Source: Ashinkailepas kermadecensis
Lineage: Eukaryota; Arthropoda; Thecostraca; Neolepadidae
Length of the DNA: 64,000 nucleotides
Direction: 5' to 3'
Assembly (NCBI GenBank): GCA_034440615.1
Contig: JAOTOM010004784.1
Location: 1-64,000 of the forward strand
The translations under genes were made by a program, and so were the position numbers. Below the pieces are notes generated by a model. It searched no databases. It had not been told where the DNA came from and worked only from the letters and a program-made list of their open reading frames with translations. Position 1 is the first letter of the stretch; each line of letters begins with the position of its first letter. Of this stretch, positions 35,090 through 48,000 are shown piece by piece.

Positions 35090-37100
35090 TATTCCACCCT
35101 ATTTCACGAATATCATATCACTGCATATCAAAATAGTAATATCCTGCAATAGGCACCTGTGCTCATGCATATAGTTCATTTATTTCAAGTTCATATGGGC
35201 TTCAGCCAATTACAGGTATTGTTCTCATCTTGGATGAGTTCGCCTCTAGCAAGGCAGGAGCTAAAAGTATTTCTCAAAGTATCAATCGTACTCTTAAAAA
35301 AACACCCTGCATTCGAACCAGCACTCTTTACACAGGGTCTACACGACGCCAGATTGAGAGATTTAGCGGGGTGTTTGAGCCCACTCATTCATTCATTGCA
35401 ACGTCCTGAGCGTAATGTTGAGCTTGAAAAAAATATTGGTGTTTATACTAACCTCATCTCCAATTATGGGGATGCAGATATATGAATTAAAGGAGAGGTT
35501 CTACCACCGACTCTCTCAGCCCTTGCCTATGTTGCTGCGGTTCTCGACTCAACTCACTGTCAGTGAAGTCATCACAGGCGCAGCGGTCGGGTACTTCCCA
35601 CCGTCTCGGGAGCCCCGGACAAGCCGCGTTGGCGTCGGGCTCGCGCTGTCCGCTGTCCGATGTGCGGCCAGCCGCCTGGGCCCTGGGGCGGACGGCCGAT
35701 ACCGACCACTGCACAGTGCACACCCGCAGGACTCGGCGCGGCGCGCCGGCGCTTTCTCACGCCGGAAGCGGCTGCTGGCTGCCGCCTGCCAGTTGCCTGA
35801 CCCAGATGGTCAGGTCAGAGCTGGGGTATGTCCGGGTAGGTTTGGGCCGCCGCCGACCACGGCGCCGGAATACAGTTTCACGCATGATCGCCTCGGCTCC
35901 AGTCGGCTGCCCACTGGCTGATCCTTGTTTGGCAGCGTGTATGCATGCTGGACAAAATAAGCAGGGTCTGCGGCGTGCATTGGCGTGCCACGATTTTCTG
36001 GGTTTCTAGTCTTTGAGCGATCAGCTAGTTACTTGGATCAGGCTGGAAATGTGTTTTTGATGAGATTAATCTACCAGACTTGTGACCTGCCAGTTGGCCA
36101 GATTACTGACTGATCGGCTACAGACGCCGCGTTCGACTTGACACGATGAAGCTGTGTTTCAGTCGTAAGGGGGAATACTACATTGAACGGGGAATACTAC
36201 AGAAGCCAGCTTCAGAAATGATCCGTAATTAACCATGTGAACGCACGGCACGAATATAGCTCTAGCTACTGCATATAAATCCAACATTTCCCAAAGAGTT
36301 TGCGCGCCGGTAATGAGCTGCTGAGACCGTGACAGAGCCTGCTTGTTAATGTCCACAGAACAAAAGTAGGAACTGATTTAATGCAAATCAAAACGGAATT
36401 TAAATTCAACAACTGAACCGAAGTTCCATTTCGGCACCTGTTCCTGCTGATGTGACTGATGACATCGATGCGAACTGAGAGGGTGCAGGCGAAGATCACC
36501 GTGAGGGCGGCCTCTAGCTCCAGTCTGACCGCTGCATCGGCTTGACCTCCATTGTCGCCCGTAAGACGGATGAGCGGTCCTAAGCCGCCGTCGTCCCTGA
36601 TCGAGAGCCGGCCGGATACGGATGGAGCGTCGAAACTACAGGTCACCGGAATGTGCGAAACAAGGGTAGCCTGCAGCCACCTATGGGATGGCCGGGCTCG
36701 TTTTCTAGTCGCATTTCCTCCACCTTCTACACATCCCCACACCCACATCCACGGGTGTAACAACACACACCCACACCCACAGGTGTAGCAGCACACCCAC
36801 CATGCTCACAAGCACTTCTCACCGCCCCGGATGCGTGATGACCCTATTTCCCTCCTATGCCATCCTGGAGGCGTTGCCCTTCCAGAGGAGCTACCTTCCC
36901 ATACCTTCATCCGTCCACATGCGTTTCCCGTCCAGGGGCGTCACTCTCAGCGGCGTCTGGTGCCCGCAGGCATCGCCCTCCAACAAATATCGACCTCCCA
37001 GACGTGTCACTCTCCCGAGGGCGCTTCCCGCCACTTTTTCATCTCTGAGTCGTCACCGTCTCAGAAGCGTCGCCCCACCTCGCCCAGCTGCCAGGCGGCG
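35090..37100. other. Non-coding part of presumed intron 1
   Basis: GC-rich block at 35560-35900 and CACCCACA words at 36735-36800. Apart from the minus-strand armadillo-like frame no feature is seen. Confidence 0.35.
36502..36664 (-). CDS. Possible armadillo-repeat-like exon on the minus strand
   Basis: The minus frame contains RLSIRDDGGLGPLIRLTGDN then GGQADAAVRLELEAALT, with the GGL-x-PLIxL and A-x-x-x-A-L spacing of an armadillo repeat. A possible acceptor is GGCTGCAG|GC on the minus strand near 36675, and a donor ACG|GTGATC follows the AALT codons. No partner exons were found, and it would lie inside intron 1 of the AKAP2/MISP-like gene in antisense. The limits are approximate. Confidence 0.25.
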
Positions 37101-37109
37101 TGTGTCGTC

Positions 37110-37340
37110 TGAGTTCTGGCCGGGTGGGGGCGGGGTGGGGGGTCGGGCAGGGGCGGGCAGGGGTCGGGCGGAAACCGGTCTGGGGTCGGGCGGAGGTCGG
37201 GCGGGATCGGGCTGGATCGGGCGGAGGTCGGGTGGAAGCCTGTCTGGGGTCGGGCGGAGGTCGGTCTGGGGCCGGGCGAGGGTCAGGCGTAGGCCATTCT
37301 GGGGCCTGTCTGGGGCCGGGCGCAGGCCGGTTGGTCGGCA
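37110..37340 (+). repeat. GGTCGGGCGG-word G-rich repeat
   Basis: Irregular 10 to 20-bp units, strongly G-rich on the plus strand. Confidence 0.8.
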
Positions 37341-37864
37341 GCTGTTCCGCCTGGCTGCGCCGCGCTGCCTCAGAGCCGGCCTCAGTCAGTGACCTATCGG
37401 GCGTCCGGCGTGGCCGGTCAGCGCCACCGTCTCGCCGGCGCCGTGCCGACCACGGCCGCTCAGACAGTGGTCGCCGCGACACGGGCGGCTAGTCCGACAG
37501 TAGCCGGCTCGGTGTCGACATTGGTCGGGACTGAGCCGGTGGACTCGAGTGCCGAGCGGTTCCACTCCGTCTTCACGCCGGTCCAACCCCAGTATTAAGC
37601 GCGACGACTGAAAGCTTTCACTCGGATCTCTGACGCGCATATAAAATCGGATTACCCATCATTACTCCCGTCCTTTCGTCTGGTTACAATCGCGATGCTA
37701 GTGTTACTCGTCGTTAAGGCCGCCTCAATGTGCCGAGAACCATTCGCCATTGAAGCTCCGGAGAAAATGATGAAACGACAGGGTGTCAGCCTGAAGATTT
37801 AATCGTCTTTTTGTGTGAAAGAAAATACCAGATCTAGGAGAAAGTGAAAGGCACCCGAGTTTCA

Positions 37865-37922
37865 GCGTGTGTATATGCGCATGCGCATGCGCATGCGCGT
37901 GTGCGTGCGTGTGTGCGTGCGT
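37865..37922. repeat. 58-bp uninterrupted purine-pyrimidine alternation
   Basis: GTGTATATGCGCATGCGCAT and on to GCGTGCGT. Perfect R-Y alternation with many GC steps, the type that forms Z-DNA. It lies 230-290 bp upstream of the exon 2 acceptor and is followed by a (GGATGT)n tract to 38000. Confidence 0.9.
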
Positions 37923-37935
37923 CCGTGTGTATGTG

Positions 37936-38125
37936 TGTGGGCGGATGTGGATGTGGATGTGGATGTGGATGTGGATGTGGATGTGGATGTGGATATGAAT
38001 ATGGATGTGGGTATGCATGTGTGGATGTATGTGTGGATGTGGGTATGCATGTGTGGGTGTATGCTTGTGTGCTTGTATGTGTGTGTGTGTGTGCTTGTGT
38101 GTGTGTATGTATGTGTATGTGTCAA
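37936..38125 (+). repeat. (GGATGT)n and GTGTGT tract before exon 2
   Basis: GATGTG units followed by GTATGTGTG words up to 30 bp from the acceptor. Confidence 0.9.
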
Positions 38126-38155
38126 CTTGGTATTAAGACCTGTTTTGCTTCGCAG

Positions 38156-39014
38156 GCGTCGAGAGTCTCTCAATCATTGCCAACAAGGACGAGACGAAAC
38201 GCTTCTTGGAGGCGCGACTGCAGGAAGGCCTCCGCGAGAGTGGATCCACCGCCACTTTCATTGCTGGGCTCAGACCTAGCACCAGCACCAGCACCGGCAC
38301 CAATACCAGTGTTGCGTTGTGCACTAAAGAGACCAACGTCTCGCCAAGAGCTGTCGCCGAGGCCAGCAGCGCCTCGACTTTTCTGCTGACTGACGTGCCG
38401 ACCGAACTGCCGACTGACCTGCCGAAGATGGCCGCCCAGGACGCCATCTCGCCGCCACCCGGTTTCGACGACGCTCCGGCGTCGGAGGGTGTGGAGTTCG
38501 AGGAGTTCGACATGGGCTGGGAGCCGCGGCGGCCGTCCGCACCGCCGGTGCGCTCCTACATGTTCGGCGAGCAGCCCGGCCAGCGTGACGCGTCACCGCC
38601 TGCGGCGCCGCCCTCCTACCGCGACATGTTCACCTCGGACCGGCCGGACGACGCCGGCTCGTCCTCGGCCGCCTCGTCCAGCCTGGACGAGCGACACGAC
38701 TCCGCCTGCGGCACGGCCACGCCGTCCGAGCCGGCCGAGGACGAGCCGGACGAGAACGAGGACGAGGACCAGGGCGAAGGCAGCTCGACCGGCAGCATCG
38801 GCACCGAGACGATGATCGCGCAGGAGATCCGCGAGCTGCGCCGCCGGGAGGAAGAGCTGCGTCAGCTCAGGGAGAAGGCGTTGTCCGGCCAGGAGCTGAC
38901 TGAGAAGGTCGCGGTGCTGCAGGACCTGAGGGACGGGATGGTGGCTGTGCAGGAGGAGTCCCTCTCCGGATATGGCAGCGAGGAGCGCGAAAGCTTCACT
39001 GAGGAGCATACTGG
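38156..39014 (+). CDS. Exon 2: large disordered N-terminal region plus first helical repeat
   Basis: The acceptor is GCTTCGCAG|GC and the donor is GG|GTAAGT, a perfect consensus. The exon encodes about 286 residues. It starts VESLSIIANKDETKRFLEAR, passes through a Ser/Thr stretch, an aromatic-acidic motif (VEFEEFDMGWEP) and a PPSYRDMF motif, then an Asp/Glu run. It ends with a coiled-coil-like helix (AQEIRELRRREEELRQLREK). GC-rich third positions contrast with the AT/GT-rich intron just upstream. No ATG at the exon start suggests translation begins in an earlier exon. The antisense open frame over 38593-39009 is a shadow. Confidence 0.82.
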
Positions 39015-42000
39015 GTAAGTCACGTCATCATTTCACTGCTGCGTAGCAGGGACGGATGCAGAAATTGTCACGGGACACTCGTTTAGAGGGCCATAATTTT
39101 TTTGTGTAGCGGCGTCACTGCGAACATCTCTAGAGGGTCGCCTTCGGTGGAAACAACCGTTGAGCATGAGGTAGGGACTGTGCCGGCCCCTGCTGTGTAG
39201 GTAACCCGGCCATCCATCTGCTGTGATGGTAACCAAATCAGACTTGGGCATTTAGTTGAGTTAATGGACAAACTTAGCCGTCAGCACGATACTTCATCGC
39301 CCAGCAATATGTCGCTGTCATGTCAGAAAGCACACGCTAGTGGGCTTTCAACTCAACAACTGTCGATTGGACATCAGTTCGCGACGAGCCAGCTTCGACG
39401 AACACCCTTCCGCCCCCCACCGGCAGCCACCTGTCGGACACAAAAAGAAACATCCACGCTCCGCTGCCGACACCGTCACGGTCGCACAGCGACTGGCGGC
39501 GCAGAGTCCTCAGTTCCCTCTGACCCAGCGTCACCCGACCCAGCATCGCCATGTCCCCCCCCCCGTAGTGCTTCCTCATTTTCCCAGTGTCCCGCAGTCG
39601 CCCCCGTAGTGCTTCCTCAATTGCCCAGTGTCACCCGCCCCAGCACCGCCATGTCTCCCCCGCAGTGCTTCCTCATTGTCCCAGTGTCCCGCAGTCGCCC
39701 CGTAGTGCTTCCTCAATTGCTGTGTTCCTCGGTCTCCCCGTAGTATCGCCAGAGTTTGCCCATATTACCTAGTCTCGCAGTTCTCCATAAGTCTGTCCAT
39801 ACCACGCTGTCTCTCCTCAGTCTTCCCTCCATATAACGAGAGAATAAGATTCCCTCGGCCCAATCTCCCCTTATTCTCCCCTTGGTTTATCCACTCCATC
39901 CCCCATCTGTGTTGTTCTCCCCAGCATGCCCATCCCAGTCAATCTCCTCACGCCGGCATCTCCGCCGCAGCATACCCGCCGAGTGCTGGCCGTCATCGCA
40001 GCCCCATGAGTTCTCGACTGACACTCCAAAGCCGGACCCCTTGGTCCGCCAGTGTCCGGAGGGGTTGGATAGCGTGGCGCCGGGCACATGGAAAAAGTCC
40101 GCCACCCCTCCCTCCGTGCTGCCACTCGGCTCCGGTTGGGCGGGGGAACCACGCCGCCACACTCAATTGGCCAATTAATGCTCGAGTTTCTCGTGCAAAA
40201 AGACGAAAAGAGTTGGCGCATCAAATGACGTGACACAGTCGAGTGGTAGGACTACGATATCGCGCTACGACACAGTCGAGTGGTAGGACTACGATATCGC
40301 GCTACGACACAGTCGAATGGTAGGACTGCGATATCGCGCTACGACACAGTCGAGTGGTAGGACTGCGATATCGCGCTACGACACAGTCGAGTGGTAGGAC
40401 TGCGATATCGCGCTACGACAGTCGAGTGGCAGGACTGCGATATCGCGCTACGACACAATCGAGTGGTAGGACTGCGATATCGCGCTACGACACAGTCGAG
40501 TGGTAGGACTGCGATATCGCGCTACGATACAGTCGAGTGGTAGGACTGCGATATCGCGCTACGACACAGTCGAATGGTAGGACTGCGATATCGCGCTATG
40601 ACACAGTCGAGTGGTAGGACTGCGATATCGCGCTATGACACAATCGAGTGGTAGGACTGCGATATCGCGCTACGCCTGGACGGACATTCGGTGAACTGAT
40701 GGGGTTGCCGCTTGTAAACCATAACAGCGATGATTACTGATCGATTCAACAGGGAGGGAAAGTGACTAGAAGGAAATCCATGGACGGAAAGGAATAGCGA
40801 AAAATGCCAAAAAGGAAAAAGACAAAGAGGAAAGCTCTTGGAGGAATACCTGTGTAAATTCCTACACGCTAAGTCCATTGGTGCAATTTTCACAGTTTGC
40901 GTCTGTCCTGTAGACCATAGCAACGTATTTTGTATTGTGCTGTATTCATGGTGCTTCAACGCATGAAGAAAGAAGTCAGCAATCATAGTGTTGAATATAT
41001 ACATTTTATGATTCAGCTTTGCGTAGTTTCCAAATGATATTCACCTTGGCCTCAGGATTCGTCCTGAGCATGGCTCGTGTACAGGTTAGTGGACATTGCA
41101 ATAATATGGATACGGTGTGCAAATTACGAGTCTTTAACCTGCGCACTGGAAGACATCTGAAAATATTTCTCCAGAAAATTGAGGGGACGGGTGGCTAAAT
41201 CCTGCCCCGCCATAGATCTCCAAAACTGTAAAAGCTCGGGGTATCACAGTAGTAGGGTGTGTGATGGCTATATAGAACTCTCTTTTGTGCGACCTTAGTT
41301 ACTCTAGGTCAATTTATTCTGGGCCAAATGAGGTCAAAGGTGCTAAAATTTGCCATTTTTGCGTTTTGGTGTCGTTTGTTTAACTAATGTGCACGTCTTA
41401 CGGAAAATATAGCATAGCTAGACGTAGCCAATATAGTCAAGATAGGCTATAGCATAACATGATAAGGACGTTGCTTGGAAATATACTTCGCATGACTCAC
41501 CGTCGATTTGTAGATACCATTTCGTCCGGTACGCATGTCTTTGTACGTTAATAGCTTACAAAATTTCCAACTGATCATATTATTTATTTTATAGGTGACG
41601 AGCTACCTATTTAAAGGTAGGTTAAACAAATCATATCTGTCGGTGTCTTTGTCTTGGATACATTTGCAATAACAAGAAAGGTGAAAGGACTGATTTCTCA
41701 CCCACCTCTTCCCCCTCCAGTGTGCGTGTTAAAACGATATTTTACAATTCGCTCAGTTTCATCAAGTGAACTGAGTCTCAGTTAATTTAATTGACATATA
41801 CTGACCATTTTGAACTATGCTTGAGGATTATTATCGTGCTACCGCTTAGTGACCTCACTGACTGGCACTGACCTATGTGACCTCTGATCGACAGCCCCTC
41901 CCGGCTGAGCTCGTGTGAGCCGCCGCGACCCATCTCGCACCAGCGCTCCCGCTCCGAGGACAGTCTGAGCTCTGGCCACAGCAGCGCTGGTCAGGTCAGC

Positions 42001-45000
42001 TCGGGTCAGGTCAGCTCAGGTCACGGCTCAGAGACTGGCCCTGACCTGCTGGCGCGCCGCCGCATCACAGTCAAACCGTTCGAGGAGACGGACGACAACG
42101 AACGATGGTCATATCCGAGGTAAGTGAGCGCCGAGCAATAGCTAACTGTGTGACACTACGTCCAGGGTCTTTAGTGACCAATTTTCCTCACTCCCCAGTT
42201 CCACGTGTATCAGTGATGCCACGGCGGGGTCACCTTGGTATCTTTGTATGTGTAATACGGCAGTCTCAAGATGGTCTATTACACCACCCCCGGCTCTGCC
42301 ATCTTCAGCGCCCTTTGTGTTCAGGGCATGTACCCCTGTTGCACGTCCGCTTAATTGGACCATTGTCCTGTGTGATGCGCAAAAGATTACGCTGGCGCCC
42401 GGGAAAAAGTTGCTCCCTAACGAGGTAGAGGAGCCACTGCCACGAACGCATGGGAGCGTTCTCACACAGGGGGCGTCGTAGATTGGCTCTCATTTGGGAG
42501 AAGCGAGTAGTGCATTAATTAAAAAGTGAAACACAGTGGTCGTATTATCAAGGTAAGACTAGCGAAACACAACAAACACCAGCCTGCGATCGTAACTGGG
42601 AGTACCAAAGTTGCAGCATCCTTTGTTATTCAGCGACCGTAGGCATATGACATCATTACTGGCTCGGAGGGAAACATCTGGTGGATTTTCCGAAGCTAAG
42701 TGAAATAAATTAATGCATTTAAAAGTTGCCAATGACACATCACATTCAAGCTAATGTTGTAGACACAGAGCCAGGATTTCTTTTCCCGCGGAGAGGCAAA
42801 TAAGTTGGGAGCAACCTTTTATGTTCTGGAAGGCGTCAACGAAAAGTGAACAATTGGACCTCCAGATTGGGCGAGAGGCGGGGATAAGTGGGTGGGGTGT
42901 GATGGTGAACAATTATCATTTCCCCTCAATTTGCTGTGTTCCATTCATCCTGTGATGATGTGAACCACAAGTGACAATGTGTCAGGACGACTGCGTGTCA
43001 CCGCCTGGAGCACCCTGCTCCACCATGTCCCGCCCCTCCTTCACCTCTCCCCGCCTGACCTCGGTAGGGATGAGCCCAGCCAGCTGTGCTTGGTTTTCAG
43101 ATCAACAGAGACACCGATCGAGCGCGAGATCCGACTGGCCAAGGAAAGGGAGGACGAGCGGCGACGAGAGCAGGCCATGTTCTCCTCCAAACTCACCATG
43201 GCGGCAGTGTTCGAGGATAAACAGCCGGTGAGGGCAGGGAGCCGTCGGGACGGGCATCAAATCTGTCGCAATGCGTACAACAGCGGTTGTTTGTGATCCA
43301 GAACTGCTGAAGTTTAAGGATATTCAGACTTCCGGGTTTTATCTGTTTTTTTTTTTCGTTTCGGTACCATTCATGGTAGAGCTGGTCGTATCAATGCGAA
43401 TGGTGGAACATGACCTGAATTTCAGATATTGAAGCGAACATACGGTCTCCTTCGATACAAGCTAAGCTAGCTGGTTTCCAAAAAGCTGGCTGGGAAGGCA
43501 GATATTTTGCAACAACATTTACTGGGCGGGAAGAGCAGAGGACAAACAGTGTCGAGCTGGACGCGAGAGTCAAGCAATCTGTGTCGACTGCACCTGAGTT
43601 TGGGTGTGACTGGATCGAATGGGTCTGCCGTTGATGAGTTCTGAGTTGCTTTGTCGGCCACCGGTCGACATAACAGGCTCCAGTAACGGCCCACCATGCA
43701 GCCTTTGCCAGCGCCGATGCCAGCTGAGACTTCGCATCGTCAGCGAGGCTTCGCATTGTCTTAAGCTGTAGGTTCCGCCAGGCGGGTCCAACGAAATTCG
43801 TTCGAGATTTTCAGATTAGCGGCGCGGAAAGCTGAATTAAAAATCCAACTGTGGCCGGTATCGCGATGTTCAGGACGAAGGTCAGACCAGCTTTTGCTCC
43901 TTAGCCGTTATAAGGGTAGGGAATTATCCGCGTGGAGGTGGCCTTGGGAGGTCTGGCGATGGGCGACGGCCGTTAAGGCCTGGTGTAATTCGGCATGTAA
44001 ATGGTCAGATATCTAGCCTTGACCGATATTTATATCAGGGATGCATGCTTGACCGTCCTCCGCAAGTGTAAGAATTCCGTAGTTGTTTTCTGTTCATCCT
44101 ACACCATAAATATTGGAATGAATGCTGGAGTGTGCTGGCAGTGGGCCCGCAGCAGCTCGAAAGTGATCGATTGATCACATTTCGAGAGTTGAACCTCTCA
44201 ATATACCGTTTCACAATTGGTCAAAGGCGTGAATCAACAGTCCAGATTTCACTGTCGGTGGCGGTAGCAACATCAGACTGTCACCAGTATGCAGCTACAT
44301 CAGACCGTCCCCTGTCACCAGTGTGTAGCTACATCTGACCGTCCCCTGTCACCAGTGTGTAGCAACATCTGGCCGTCCCCTGTCACCAGTGTGTAGCAAC
44401 ATCAGACCGTCCCCTGTCACCGTGTAGCTACATCTGACCGTCCCCTGTCACCAGTGTGTAGCTACATCTGACCGTCCCCTGTCACCAGTGTGTAGCAACA
44501 TCAGACCGTCCCCTGTCACCAGTGTGTAGCTATAACAGAGTGACCCCTGTCACCAGTGTCTAGCTATAACAGAACGCCCCCTGTCACCAGTGTGTAGCTA
44601 TAACAGTGACCCCTGTCACCAGTGTGTAGCTATAACAGAACGCCCCCTGTCACCATTGTGTAGCTATAACAGTGACCCCTGTCACCAGTGTCTAGCTATA
44701 ACAGAACGCCCCCGGTCACTAGTATGTAGCTATAACAGAGCGCCCCTGTCACCAGTGTGTAGCTATAACAGAGCGCCCCTGTCACCAGTGTGTAGCTATA
44801 ACAGAGTGACCCTGTCACCAGTGTCTAGCTATAACAGAACGTCCCCGGTCACCAGTGTGTAGCTATAACAGAGCGCCCCTGTCACCAGTGTGTAGCTATA
44901 ACAGAGTGACCCCTGTCACCAGTGTCTAGCTATAACAGAACGCCCCCAGTCACCAGTGTGTAGCTATAACAGAGCGCCCCTGTCACCAGTGTCTAGGTAT

Positions 45001-48000
45001 AACAGAACGCCCCCAGTCACCAGTGTGTAGCTATAACAGAGCGCCCCTGTCACCAGTGTCTAGGTATAACAGAACGTCCCCTGTCACCAGTGTGTAGCTA
45101 TAACAGTGACCCCTGTCACCAGTGTCTAGCTATAACAGAACGCCCCCGGTCACCAGTGTGTAGCTATAACAGAGCGCCCCTATCACCAGTGTATAGCTAT
45201 AACAGAACGCCCCCTGTCACCAGTGTGTAGCTATAACGGAGTGACCCCTGTCACCAGTGTCTAGCTATAACAGAACGTCCCCTGTCACCAGTGTGTAGCT
45301 ATAACAGAGCACCCCTGTCACCAGTGTGTAGCTACAACAGAGCGACCTCTGTCACTGTGCAGCTATATCAGAGCGCCCCCTGTCGGCAGCGCGGAGTGAG
45401 GGCGCCACCAGCGGCAGCCGGCGTGACCAACGACCCGCGGGACGCCTCACTGCGACTAGCCACTGGCCGTGTGCAGGACGAGATCCAGGAGGCCACCCGG
45501 CGCGAGATCGAACTCCGAGACGAGGGGAAGGAGATCACCACCAGCGAGGAGACCGTCGACGATAAGGTGGGTGGTGACGTGTGACGAAGAACAACTTCGG
45601 CCATCCGAACTGTGGTCGTATCACGATGCGGAACGAGAACTGTCAGTGACAAGTCACTGCACAGCATGCACTTCCATATATCACTGCCATATAATGCGTG
45701 AACTGTGGTCGTATCACGATGCGGAACGAGAACTGTCGGTGACAAGTCACTACACAGCATGCACTTCCATATATCACTGCCATATAATGACTGCCAACGA
45801 GAACTGTCGGTGACAAGTCGCTACACAGCATGCACTTCCATATATCACTGCCATATAATGCGCTTGGCATTGCTTCTCTGTTCGTTGCCTGTCAGTTATT
45901 TGTTTTTCGTCACTTGGAGAAACGTTCATGTCCCTTCATAACCGAATGTCAACTGATCGATGCAGTGGCATTCACTCATCATGCCACGGTCCGTACGATG
46001 TCCTGTCTCTGTTTTTCTGACACCGTGAGCTCAAATCTATGTGATATCATCGCCCAAAATCGGCTACATTAGGGAGAGGTGACTAGCCCAGCCAGAGGCG
46101 CAGCCAAGGCCCCTCCCCCACCCCTCTACCTTAGCAACGAAATATGCACGAAATGAAACAAACCAAAAATAGAGTTTTTTAACCACAGGGAACCAAAATA
46201 ATCGGCGTTCTCTATTTCGTCACAATTGTATTGGTCGGCCCACACTTTAAGAAAATGCTGGCTGCGCCACCGAACCCAGCCATCCTGGTCGAATACCCGA
46301 GAGACGGGCTCGCAGACTAATCGTCCATGTTGTGTAGTTTACGGGAGAGTGCCGGCGGATCGAGGTGCTTGTTTTCTACCCGCTTGAGAGTGGGGTGGCA
46401 AATGATGCATATCCAAATTAGTAACGTTCTTTGGGGTTGGATAGGTAATTGGTGTAATGGTTGTTCTGAATTAATATTTCTTCATGCAATGCGAGCATTC
46501 CTCAAAATATCCAATGTACGCAAACTCTGCCTAAAAGTCAGCCACTTGGGCAGCGTGTTAGGAATGTCTCTCCTGAACGAACGGCTGTGGGAGCATCGTG
46601 CATAAGCTGTTCCCAATGCGCAGTTGCCATGGCCCAACTGGCCAGGTGGCGCTAGTGACGACTACCGCTCGGCTGCAGGTGACCCGGCTCGAGGAGATGA
46701 CCAAGCACAGCGTGGAGCTGAACAACGACAAGAAGTTGCGAGCTGACCAGGCGAGGGAGGCCGCCCGACCTGACCCAGTCCCGACCCGACCGGTCACCCT
46801 GCGGGCCGAACCCACCAGCCGGCCCACGTTCAAGCCGGTGGTGGTGAGAGGTGGCACTGGCCGTGGTCTCATGCAGAAGTTCATCTCGTCACGCGGCAAG
46901 CTGAGGCCGGTGAGCGCGTTCGCGCCATCGGCGGCGCGCGAGAATAGCCCGCCACGAGCGCGCCGGGCCGCCACCCACCTGTCTTTGGCACCAAAACCAA
47001 GCGCCGAGCTCGGCGGCCATAGCACGGTGAGTGGACTCTAGGTCAGCATGGGTGTGCGCTGACATTGGATGCCCGGAGGTTATTCGAGTCACGTGGCAAA
47101 TCAACCGTTCCTTCAATGTAAACTTGTAGTAGCAAAACGCAATGCTGAGGTATCGTTAAGCATTTACGGGCTCCCGACGGTATTTACCGAGTCCACCCGC
47201 GACCAATCGGCGTGAGAGGTTGGCGACGCTATATAACCTAGCGGTTGAATGCGTCGTAAAAGAACCCAAGGTTCTTCTTCATTTACGGGCTCAATGGCGT
47301 GGGAAGGGGAGGCCTCTGGCCGCAGACCCTCCCGGCTTTGAATGAGGTTAGGATTAACCCTGTAGGCAATGCATGACAAAAATAAACTCTAAAATGGTTC
47401 TTCTCTCAAAACCCCTTCCCAAAACTTTGAAACAGTTTCTGTACAATTGATGACTGTACAGTTGACTGAACCGCCAAACTGAAGCTCGTATTTCAGTCGA
47501 CACCACCGACCACCAAGTGTTTTTCCTGTGTACTAGTAGTTTCCAAAGCATACAATAGATGTCGCTATCAGCGTTAACCCGCGCCTTCTGGTACACAGAG
47601 CGAGCGGCGTGTTCCAGTGCAGGTGCCGAGCAGACGTGTGCTGACTGCTGAGGCCAAGATTCAGCTGGAACTTCAGGCTATGAAGGAGCGAGAGGAGGAG
47701 CTGCGGTGAGTTCTGCTCACTTTCTGGTCCGGCGCGGTGGGTTTTGGTCGAGTTTGTTACTCAGAGCCCATGCACGGCTGGTGTTAGCTGTCAACACTAC
47801 CTGTACTGGAACAAGCACATAATGCTAATCGCTAGATGTCACTAGTCACCACTGTGCTGCCCACACACCCTTTTACCAGAAGCACTGTTAGTTTGTTTCA
47901 AGGACCAAATCTGAAATGTGGTTTTGGGGTATATATAGAAATAAACACACCTAAGCTTTAGCAGCTAAGTTATTCTAGTGTTGCCTTCCCATTGCACAGC

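Noticed and set aside
34842..35174. Separate plus-strand gene
   Set aside because: It is the inverted partial Penelope-like copy running into unrelated sequence.
38593..39009. 138-codon antisense frame over exon 2
   Set aside because: Shadow of the GC-rich coding exon. The sense frame has splice support.
40225..40674. CRISPR-like array
   Set aside because: Regular 37-bp units but with no unique spacers. It is a contiguous minisatellite in a eukaryotic intron.
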